Source: Brevinematales bacterium (GTDB lineage: Bacteria > Spirochaetota > Brevinematia > Brevinematales > Thermospiraceae). Taken from it: a stretch of DNA of 64,000 nt. The stretch covers positions 1 through 64,000 of the forward strand of contig JABLXN010000006.1 in the NCBI GenBank assembly GCA_013177995.1. The letters are read 5' to 3'. Under the pieces are notes generated by a model, which worked only from the letters and a program-made list of their open reading frames with translations, did no database searches and was not told the origin of the DNA. Positions 34,598 through 41,400 of this stretch are shown piece by piece. The position numbers and the translations under genes are program-made. Within the stretch, counting starts at the first letter, position 1; every line of letters starts with the position of its first letter.

Positions 34598-36058
34598 TTA
34601 CTTTCCCTGAGACATCCGATAACTCATCTCATTCTTGTAGAGTTTATCATAGTAGTAACCACGTTTGCTGAGTTCTTCTTTGAGTTTGTCGGGGAAGGGG
34701 ACATAACGCCAGAAGATGAATCGGACATCATTGTCGGCTAATTTCTGGATACCTTCGCATTCCTTGGTCATCCAGAGGATATAGTCATTGATGAAGTGCA
34801 GTTTGATGTCCCCTTTGATTTTGTTCGAGGAGATATATTCGTAGTATTTTCCGGAGAGACCTTCGTCCATCCAGTGATAACCGGCCAATTCCTTGGCCAC
34901 CTGCCAGCGGAAATCCCCCATGGCCATCACAATAGAGAACATGGGATTTTTGGCAAAAACTGGTACGGCCACTCTTCCTTTACTTGTCGCCTTGTTGTAA
35001 CGATCATAGGGTTCCCAGCACATACCGTAGGTACCGTATCCAGGGACAAGAATCACATAGGGAGGGACACGGTTGGTGTGCTGGCGGAAGGTGCGCTGGA
35101 AGATGGTGAAATCCAGTTCTTCCACCTGCCGGAGTCTCTCAAGAACACGCATCTTGAAGTTGAAATCACGTGTTTCTCTGGGGAGGAAAGAACTGGAGAG
35201 AACGGGGAAGTGATTTCCCTGTCTTCCAACGGTCATCTTTATCATCTGGCGAATGGCGTTGAGTTCGTTTTCGGCGGTGTGTTTGTCCACGGAATAGGTG
35301 ATTTTTTCTGCTGATTCCATGTTGAGTTCTTGCTGAACCTTTTCAAACTCTTCGTAATGTTTATCGTAGGAATTTTTGGTGACAGTGAGTTCTTTATCCA
35401 CCTTTTTGAGGTCCCTGACGAGATCTAAGAGTTCATCAAGGTTTTTCTGTTGCGATTCGGTGTAGGTATCGGGGAGGTTAAGCAGGGGTTCGGTCGTATG
35501 CTGGGTGATTTGCGCTACAAGGGATTGGAGGTTTTCTTCGAGGATTCTCCGCCGCTCCAGGGCCGCCATATACACATTCCGTTCAGCATCTAAGGCACCG
35601 CTCATTCTTTCATATTTGGCCCTGAGAGCATCGTCTTTTTTTTCGGAGGAGGTTTTGGGTCTTTCGTCTGTCATACTTGGCTTGATGTTTCCGGAGAGGA
35701 TTTCAATGAGCCACTCGTCCACATAAAAGACGGAATTGTCCGGGTCGTGTTCTTCGAAGGGCTGGGAGAGGATCATCTTCTGATCTTCTGGTTGGAGGTA
35801 TCTGAGATCTAAAATACCATAACGGATAAAAAGTCGCTTCTCTTTGGCCATATTTGGGCTCATTTTCTGCCCGATAGCGTAGTAGAGATTCCACACGGCA
35901 TTGGCAAAACGGTCACGAAAAATAGCCTTTCGTTCTTTGTCGGTTTCTTTTTCATACTGGTTTTTGAGAGAGAGAAGATTTTCGACAAGCTCGCTATCCT
36001 CTCCACTCAGTACCTTTTTCAGGAAGCTGTCCGGCAAACTCTCATAAAGTCTACCCAT
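34598..36058 (-). CDS. uncharacterised cytoplasmic protein, 486 aa
   Basis: I do not recognise this protein. It looks cytoplasmic. The first 130 residues are helical (SLPDSFLKKVLSGEDSELVENLLSLKNQ, with landmark ends SLPDSF and LLSLKNQ). Residues of about 150-270 form a predicted coiled coil with heptads such as LDELLDLVRDLKKVDKELT. The last 200 residues are aromatic and basic with VILVPGYGTYGMCWEPYDRYN and MAMGDFRWQVAKELAGYHWMDEGL. It is likely one of the large spirochaete-restricted proteins of unknown function, which is inference. It is the first gene before recG (one base apart). The start at 36058 is preceded by AGGAGAAGGGT. Confidence 0.65.
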   Translation of the reverse strand: MGRLYESLPDSFLKKVLSGEDSELVENLLSLKNQYEKETDKERKAIFRDRFANAVWNLYYAIGQKMSPNMAKEKRLFIRYGILDLRYLQPEDQKMILSQPFEEHDPDNSVFYVDEWLIEILSGNIKPSMTDERPKTSSEKKDDALRAKYERMSGALDAERNVYMAALERRRILEENLQSLVAQITQHTTEPLLNLPDTYTESQQKNLDELLDLVRDLKKVDKELTVTKNSYDKHYEEFEKVQQELNMESAEKITYSVDKHTAENELNAIRQMIKMTVGRQGNHFPVLSSSFLPRETRDFNFKMRVLERLRQVEELDFTIFQRTFRQHTNRVPPYVILVPGYGTYGMCWEPYDRYNKATSKGRVAVPVFAKNPMFSIVMAMGDFRWQVAKELAGYHWMDEGLSGKYYEYISSNKIKGDIKLHFINDYILWMTKECEGIQKLADNDVRFIFWRYVPFPDKLKEELSKRGYYYDKLYKNEMSYRMSQGK

Positions 36059-36125
36059 ACCCTTCTCCTGTTTTTCTCTTTGCCCCTGATAGTATATCCC
36101 ATCTTGAAGAAAATGTCAATACTTT

Positions 36126-36155
36126 GAGACCTTTGCACATTCGTGCAAAGGTCTC
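36126..36155 (+). mobile_element. solo 30-bp hairpin, copy D of the mobile repeat
   Basis: Arms GAGACCTTTGCAC and GTGCAAAGGTCTC surround loop ATTC and make a perfect 13-base-pair stem. The hairpin is flanked by ACTTT at 36121-36125 and ACTTT at 36156-36160, a perfect 5-bp duplication. Nothing of the body or a separate right end is present. The simplest origin is deletion between the two direct copies of the inner arm (5' hairpin and right end) in a full element. Confidence 0.9.
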
Positions 36156-36267
36156 ACTTTTCTCCTCGGGAAAAGGCTTTTCCAATGTAATTTTTTCCGG
36201 AACAACTTTTCAAAAGACCCATAACGAAGACGTACAGAAAAGAGAAACCCCCAAGAAACAGAATTTT

Positions 36268-36558
36268 TCACTTCTCCTTTTGTTCCAAATACCCTTCAAT
36301 GAGGGCTTTGCTGATGTTCTCGGCCAACTTGTCGATGGCGAAGCGGATGTAATTGGGATCATGGATCTTTTGGCGAAGAATCTGCATTCTCTCTTCTGAG
36401 AGAGAACTCGAATTGGTCTTGACAATGAGCCGGTGAAAATTCTTGCGCTTCTGTGTCTTGAGAATCACCTCCTCAAGACCGGGAAGCGTCTCTGTCGGTT
36501 CTACACGAACTCTTTCTGGTGTCTCAGTTGGACACTGTTCTTGCTTCGTATGAGCCAT
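36268..36558 (-). CDS. FlgM-like anti-sigma-28 protein
   Basis: 96 residues. The C-terminal 35 residues fit the FlgM pattern (SSLSEERMQILRQKIHDPNYI, then RFAIDKLAENISKALIEG), where FlgM holds sigma-28 (FliA) until the hook is finished. The first half is basic and disordered, as expected. The ATG at 36558 overlaps the yraN gene by 58 bases in another frame, an unusually long overlap, and is preceded by GGTGGATGT. A sigma-28 gene is not in the window. The call rests on a short motif. Confidence 0.5.
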   Translation of the reverse strand: MAHTKQEQCPTETPERVRVEPTETLPGLEEVILKTQKRKNFHRLIVKTNSSSLSEERMQILRQKIHDPNYIRFAIDKLAENISKALIEGYLEQKEK

Positions 36559-36863
36559 ATTACATCCACCCGCATCTCTTGAAATAGGATTTTGTTTTCT
36601 TCTATATATCTTTCGGCTGTTTTCAAAATTCGTTTAATTTTTTTGGGAGAGATAGCGACCTCGCACCAGTGGCTTTGGGTGGCTTTGCGACACTTGACCT
36701 CTACGAGAACAAGTGTGCTTCCCTCAAGGGCGATAATATCTATTTCTCCCTCTTTTGTCCGATAGTTTTTGGTTAATATGGTTATCCCGTGACTTTCAAG
36801 GTAAGAAGTCGCCTGTTCTTCAGCCCATTTTCCGATAGCGGAGGTACTATGGTGTTGAGTCAT
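36501..36863 (-). CDS. yraN: YraN-family endonuclease-like protein
   Basis: 120 residues, the usual length. The PD-(D/E)xK nuclease core is seen as YLESHGITILTKNYRTKEGEIDIIALEGSTLVLVEVKCRKA in landmark order: E in GEIDII, then D, then E and K in VEVKCRK. The family is of unknown role but common in chromosomal clusters beside rnhB and flhB2-type genes. It overlaps the HD-GYP gene by 17 bases and the FlgM-like gene by 58 bases. Confidence 0.9.
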   Translation of the reverse strand: MTQHHSTSAIGKWAEEQATSYLESHGITILTKNYRTKEGEIDIIALEGSTLVLVEVKCRKATQSHWCEVAISPKKIKRILKTAERYIEENKILFQEMRVDVIWLIRSKNSVQLRHQKEFV

Positions 36864-38034
36864 TGGGGCCTGATTGTATCTCGTTAGAGTATACCACCTT
36901 CACAATGTAGAGATCAGGTTCTTTGGAAAGGCGGATGATTTCTCCGTTTTCTACCGTGTCCCCGAACTCATCCCGTACGATTTTGACGGTAGGCCTGAAG
37001 GGGGAAACACTGTCCGAAGCCACCACACGAGCGATGCATTTATTGTTCAGTTGAACGTAGCTTCCTACAGGATATACCGACATGAGGGAAAGAAATACCT
37101 TGAGAATATCGGGGTCAAATTTTCTGGAACCCTCTCCTAAAATGAGACGCATGGCGTCGTAAGACTCCTTTTTTTCTCGATAAGACCTGTTTTTGGTTAC
37201 CGCTTCGTAGGTATCAACAATGGCCATGATTCGACTCATCTCAGAGATTTCCTGACCTTTCAAACGTCTCGGATATCCTGTGCCGTCAAAGCGCTCGTGG
37301 TGTTCCAGTCCTACCCTGGCAATCTCCACAGGGAGATTGAGTTCCCTGGAAATCACCTGATAACTGTAGATAGGATGGGTTTTGATCTGGTTGAACTCCT
37401 CGGGAGTGAGTTTTTCCTCTTTCTCCACAATGTAGGTGGGGACTTTGAGCATGCCTATGTCAAAAAGAAGGGCGGCCATTGCCAGATTGATGAGTTTCAC
37501 AGCGGAATATCCAAGCTTTTTGCCTAAAAGAAGGGCAAGGATGGTGGTGTTCACAATGTGAAGTGAGAGATAGTCTCCCCTTCCTGCGGCATTGATGAGG
37601 TTGATCCAGACCTCGATCTTTTTTTCTCCCATGATGGTATTGACAAACTCGTGGGCTAATTGCTGGAACTGGTTGGCATCAAGGCTTTCTCCCCGTTTGT
37701 ATTTTTGATAGAGGGCATTGACCTTGGCTATAGCATTCTTGTAAAACTCAATATGCTTGGCGGCCTCTTTGTCAATAACCACCTTTTTGTGGGGGTCTGT
37801 TTCTGTGGAGGGTTGGGGCTGAGAGGCTTTTATTTTCGATTCGTCAACCACCTCTACAATCTCTCCTGCGGTCTGGACTTCAGAAAGTCCCCTGTTGTAA
37901 AGCATACCAAGGGTGGCCCTATCAAGTGGTTTTCTTGCCGGAAGCACAATATTGTAATTGTTGTCAAAGAGAGATTTGTCAAAAACCATTCCAGGACGCA
38001 GATCAGAGAGGGGAATACGTTTCATCTCCGGCAT
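36847..38034 (-). CDS. HD-GYP-domain protein with a degenerate HD motif
   Basis: 395 residues. The N-terminal 130 residues hold a PilZ-less helical region that starts MKRIPLSDLRPGMVFDKSLF. The HD-GYP domain follows, with GLEHHERFDGTGYP (HH at 245-246, GYP at 253-255) intact. The metal-binding HD motif reads FDIGM at 191-195 where active members have HDIGK, so the first metal histidine and the lysine are lost; an H is retained at 159. The protein is probably a poor or inactive cyclic di-GMP phosphodiesterase and may bind the nucleotide as a receptor. It lies between yraN and the FlhB2 gene in a flagellum-linked operon, consistent with a role in motility control. Confidence 0.9.
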   Translation of the reverse strand: MPEMKRIPLSDLRPGMVFDKSLFDNNYNIVLPARKPLDRATLGMLYNRGLSEVQTAGEIVEVVDESKIKASQPQPSTETDPHKKVVIDKEAAKHIEFYKNAIAKVNALYQKYKRGESLDANQFQQLAHEFVNTIMGEKKIEVWINLINAAGRGDYLSLHIVNTTILALLLGKKLGYSAVKLINLAMAALLFDIGMLKVPTYIVEKEEKLTPEEFNQIKTHPIYSYQVISRELNLPVEIARVGLEHHERFDGTGYPRRLKGQEISEMSRIMAIVDTYEAVTKNRSYREKKESYDAMRLILGEGSRKFDPDILKVFLSLMSVYPVGSYVQLNNKCIARVVASDSVSPFRPTVKIVRDEFGDTVENGEIIRLSKEPDLYIVKVVYSNEIQSGPNDSTP

Positions 38035-38051
38035 AGATGATCCCTTGTGTT

Positions 38052-38303
38052 TTATTTTTTGCTTCTTAAAGCATACACAAAACTGAAAATTTCTGCAACT
38101 ATTTGGTAGAGTTCTGGTGGAATTTCCTGGTTTTGTTTGAGTCTGTAAAGGGATTCCAGGAGTTTCTCATTCTTGTAGATAGGGACCTGATTTTTCTGGG
38201 CAAGTTCAAGGATGTATCTTCCCACTTCTCCTTCACCTTTGGCTAAAATGCGGGGTGCCTGATCTAACTCAGGTTCATATTTCAGGGCAACGGTTTTATT
38301 CAT
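38052..38303 (-). CDS. FlhB C-terminal domain protein (FlhB2)
   Basis: 83 residues that match the cytoplasmic switch domain of FlhB/YscU: VALKYEPELDQAPRILAKGEG, then YILELAQKNQVPIYKNEKLLESLYRL. The membrane part and the NPTH autocleavage site are absent; ALKY stands where NPTH is expected to end. Short FlhB2 proteins are found in spirochaetes, epsilonproteobacteria and Bacillus (YlqH). Their role is not settled. It sits 17 bases upstream of the HD-GYP gene and just after the FliK/YlqG-position gene, in an order like ylqG-ylqH of Bacillus subtilis. Confidence 0.9.
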   Translation of the reverse strand: MNKTVALKYEPELDQAPRILAKGEGEVGRYILELAQKNQVPIYKNEKLLESLYRLKQNQEIPPELYQIVAEIFSFVYALRSKK

Positions 38304-38324
38304 TTTTTCCTCCTTGTGGATTCT

Positions 38325-39305
38325 TTAGGCATACAGGTTGATACCTCGCCATGGCATATTTTCTTCTTCTGGGAGAAAAAATTGCCAGGGGTTTTCCCAG
38401 GGATGGACATGGACAATAACCTCCTGCTGAAAATGTGTCTTCCAGCGTTTCTGAGAGTCTGTAGCCCAGGTCTGGATGTCTTTTTGCCATTTTTCCCAGA
38501 TAGCCGGGTCCATGGAGACGACAATCGTGAGCTGGTGGAGTGACCATTCGAGGATGATATGCCATCGTCCTGTGATATCATCCTCGAAAAGTATATGGAT
38601 CTGGTTTTGTTTTTCCCCCTTTTTGGCCAAGACAAGGGCCTCCTCTTCTCTCCACAAGGAAAGGAGATGGTGAGTCCAGGAGAGAGTGGAAAGCACCTCT
38701 CCAATCCAGGGAGGAAAGTGGGCCATGGTTTCCATCCTTTGCCGGATCTCCTGGGCAGAGGATGACTTTTTTTCCGCTGGAAGGGATGCCTCTATCCAGG
38801 AAGTGAGATGCCGCAAAAAGTGGGTGGTCTCCTCACTCAGAGGGAAACCCTCTTTGAGGACAAAGAGAAACCATTCCATGGTGTGTTTGTCATACCTCCG
38901 GGAAAGACGCAAGACCATCTCCAGTAACTCCTTGGAAAGAGGAAGCCCTCGTTTGGCAAGGGCATATCCCCACGGCAGGGCGTCTTCTATCGAAGGCATG
39001 CCTAAAAGTATCAATTGGTCGATCACCATGGCAAGAAGGCTTCTTTCCTGGTGCAGGGAAAGCCTTTCACTACTTGCCCATTCTAAAGGGGTCAGCTTGA
39101 TGGTGAAATGACCATCCTTTTTCTGGACCTCGGCCAAGGCTAAAAACTCCGATGGTACGTCTTCAGTAGCCCTCGCGATGGTCTCCACCTGGTTGATGCG
39201 AAGGCGCAAGGTATCTCCCCTTCGTTCTATCACCTCTACCTGTACAATACGGCTTTCGATGGCCGTTTCCCTTAATGGGGCGGTAATGTGTCCTATCGTT
39301 ATCAT
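38325..39305 (-). CDS. FliK/YlqG-position protein, uncharacterised, 326 aa
   Basis: I see no certain domain. It starts MITIGHITAPLRETAIESRIVQVEVIERRGD, has a central helical part, and ends with a beta-rich part rich in tryptophan (IHILFEDDITGRWHIILEWSLHQL, landmark ends IHILFEDD and ILEWSLHQL) and ENPWQFFLPEEENMPWRG. By position before FlhB2 it resembles YlqG of Bacillus, and the C-terminal strand pattern resembles the FliK C-terminal domain (hook-length control). This is inference from gene order and weak composition. It begins the minus-strand cluster that ends in the FlgM-like gene. Confidence 0.6.
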   Translation of the reverse strand: MITIGHITAPLRETAIESRIVQVEVIERRGDTLRLRINQVETIARATEDVPSEFLALAEVQKKDGHFTIKLTPLEWASSERLSLHQERSLLAMVIDQLILLGMPSIEDALPWGYALAKRGLPLSKELLEMVLRLSRRYDKHTMEWFLFVLKEGFPLSEETTHFLRHLTSWIEASLPAEKKSSSAQEIRQRMETMAHFPPWIGEVLSTLSWTHHLLSLWREEEALVLAKKGEKQNQIHILFEDDITGRWHIILEWSLHQLTIVVSMDPAIWEKWQKDIQTWATDSQKRWKTHFQQEVIVHVHPWENPWQFFLPEEENMPWRGINLYA

Positions 39306-39403
39306 ACTTCTCTTGTAGAAAAATATCGGTATTTTTTTTCAAAAGATGAGGAGAAGAGGGTCTCGGAGAAAAAGAGATGGCTATAAGGAGAAGAAGTCAA
39401 GAG

Positions 39404-39432
39404 TTGATTTTTTTCTTTTCTTCCTCTATAAT
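39404..39432 (+). promoter_or_regulatory. promoter of the TPR-PfkB-GreA gene cluster
   Basis: TTGATT (39404-39409) and a perfect TATAAT (39427-39432) are 17 bases apart. It leads toward a long plus-strand run of closely spaced genes. Confidence 0.85.
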
Positions 39433-39450
39433 ATTGAAATGTTATAGGAT

Positions 39451-40458
39451 ATGGTGAGAATGGGGATGGTGGAGTTAGTAGAGGCGAAGCACAGATTGTA
39501 TCAGCTTCTGAGCGAAGGGAAACTCGATGAGGTTCAAAATGAAGCTCTGGAGTTGATGAGTGCATATCCCCAGGACAAAGATCTGGAAGAGATTCTTGCC
39601 ACGGTTCGTTTCTGGAAACATCGGCAGGAGTATTTTCTCCTGCAGGATGAGGCAACAGGTGGGGAGGAACTCTTTCAGGAATGGTGGAAGTATGAGCATT
39701 TTCGTCGGGAAAATCACTATACCAACCTGAAAGTTTACCAGTCTATTCGGTATTTTGTGTTTTCCCGGTTAGTAGAGATCCTGATTGAGCTTTATCAACT
39801 TTCACCTGTGCCAAGAAGGGATATCCTGGTGATGTTGGGAGAGGTTTTTCTCTCTCTTGGCATGGTGGACAGGGCCATAGAGACACTGGAGTATGCCCTG
39901 AGTTTGGGCAAAAGTGAGGATGATGTCTCTCTCTATGTGCTTCTTGGCAATGCCTACGGAGAGGCCGGACAGGAGGAGATGGCCTCGGTGATGTATAATG
40001 ATGCCCTGTATATCAATCCACCCATGGTGGAGGTGGAAAAGATTACCTACCCCCCTCTCCAGAAATTAGCGGAGATGATTGCTTCTCACGGGGTGAAAAG
40101 GGAGCTGGTTGGAGAGTGGCTTCCTGTGTATGCCTTTGTTCATGGGACACTCAAGCACAAACGGGAGCTCTCTTCGAGAGCCCACTATGAACTCAGGCAG
40201 AGGATTACCATGCTGGAGCAAACCATCAAGTACGATAAAAAGGCTATTGACGTGCTGGTGCCCCGTTTGGTTAATGCCTATCTGTGGATGTTAGACTATT
40301 ACCTCTACCAGGCGAAGGCAAAGAATAATGCTAGAGCCTTAGCAAACAAGATTGTAGAGGTAGTGGACAAGGGGACCGGGGTGGTTCAGGTGAGAGACCA
40401 TCTCCTTGAGAAATTCAGGCATGTTTTTGCCCAGATGGAAAAAATGTTGGCGAGGTAA
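39451..40458 (+). CDS. tetratricopeptide-repeat protein
   Basis: 335 residues, with TPR-like helix pairs around VMLGEVFLSLGMVDRAIETLEYAL and VLLGNAYGEAGQEEMASVMYNDAL (landmark ends given), and more helices toward both ends. TPR proteins act as scaffolds. The exact start is open because ATGs at 39451, 39460 and 39466 are all in frame and none has a strong Shine-Dalgarno sequence. It ends three bases before the PfkB-type kinase gene, and together with greA the genes are probably one operon. Confidence 0.78.
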   Translation: MVRMGMVELVEAKHRLYQLLSEGKLDEVQNEALELMSAYPQDKDLEEILATVRFWKHRQEYFLLQDEATGGEELFQEWWKYEHFRRENHYTNLKVYQSIRYFVFSRLVEILIELYQLSPVPRRDILVMLGEVFLSLGMVDRAIETLEYALSLGKSEDDVSLYVLLGNAYGEAGQEEMASVMYNDALYINPPMVEVEKITYPPLQKLAEMIASHGVKRELVGEWLPVYAFVHGTLKHKRELSSRAHYELRQRITMLEQTIKYDKKAIDVLVPRLVNAYLWMLDYYLYQAKAKNNARALANKIVEVVDKGTGVVQVRDHLLEKFRHVFAQMEKMLAR

Positions 40459-40461
40459 AAG

Positions 40462-41367
40462 ATGGCTATAGTGGTGGTCGGTTCTTTGGCCTATGATAGT
40501 GTGGAAACTCCTGCAGGAAAAAGGGAACGGATGTTAGGTGGGTCTGTGACCCATTTTTCCAATGCGGCGAGCTATCTCTCACGCCCCTATATTGTGGGAG
40601 TGGTTGGTCAGGATTTTGCCGAAACAAGCTGGGAGTTTCTCAGGCAAAAGACAAAATCTCATCAAGGAGTTTTGGTTCGACCGGGCAAGACCTTTTTCTG
40701 GGCCGGGGCGTATAGTGGCGATATGAATGAGGCAAAAACCAAGACCACCGAACTCGGGGTTTTTGCTGATTTTCAGCCCTACATTCCTGCTAAATATCCC
40801 AAACGAGGGCTTCTCTTTCTTGCCAATATTGATCCTGTGATTCAGAAAGAGGTGGCCCAGCAAATGTCCGGGATGAGATGGAAGTTTTTGGACACCATGA
40901 ACTTCTGGATTACGAGTAAGCCAAAGGAATTAGATGAGGTGCTTCAGTTAGTCAATGGGCTTATTGTGAATGAGGGAGAAGCCATGCTTCTTTCCGGGAA
41001 AAAGCATCCTTTAGAGGCGTTAGAGGCTCTTTATCGTCCCCATTTTGAGATTTTGATTATGAAACGGGGATCCAATGGGGTTATCATTCAGGGGAAAGAC
41101 TTTCGGGTGATTCTCCCTGCGTATCCTACTTCTCAGGTGGTTGATCCCACGGGAGCAGGGGATAGTTTTGCCGGAGCGTTTTGTAGCTATCTGGATGCCC
41201 ATCATGTGAGACGTCTTACCCCTCGTGTGGTAAAAAAAGCGGCTTCTTATGCCACGGTTGTCGCGTCGTTTTGCGTGGAGGATTTTGGTGTTGATGGTAT
41301 TGCCAAACACAGCTGGAAAGATATCCAGAAACGATGGTCTACCTACCGTCGGATGGTATTTTTATAA
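40462..41367 (+). CDS. PfkB-family carbohydrate/nucleoside kinase
   Basis: 301 residues. The N-terminal PfkB motif is VVVGSLAYDSVETPAGKRERMLGGSV (landmark ends GSLAYDSV and LGGSV). The C-terminal signature is VVDPTGAGDSFAGAFC with the catalytic aspartate in GAGDSF. The family phosphorylates sugars or nucleosides; the substrate cannot be set, although adenosine-kinase-like members have similar length and N-terminus. The ATG at 40462 follows GAGGTAAAAG. It sits between a TPR gene and the greA fusion gene. Confidence 0.92.
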   Translation: MAIVVVGSLAYDSVETPAGKRERMLGGSVTHFSNAASYLSRPYIVGVVGQDFAETSWEFLRQKTKSHQGVLVRPGKTFFWAGAYSGDMNEAKTKTTELGVFADFQPYIPAKYPKRGLLFLANIDPVIQKEVAQQMSGMRWKFLDTMNFWITSKPKELDEVLQLVNGLIVNEGEAMLLSGKKHPLEALEALYRPHFEILIMKRGSNGVIIQGKDFRVILPAYPTSQVVDPTGAGDSFAGAFCSYLDAHHVRRLTPRVVKKAASYATVVASFCVEDFGVDGIAKHSWKDIQKRWSTYRRMVFL

Positions 41368-41400
41368 AACCTACGAAGAGAAAATCGAGGAGGAGATCCC

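Noticed and set aside
36126-36155. The perfect hairpin D as a transcription terminator
   Set aside because: The sequence after it is ACTTTTCTCC, without a proper U-run, and the same hairpin in other copies is followed by A-rich DNA. The flanking ACTTT duplication is better explained by insertion.
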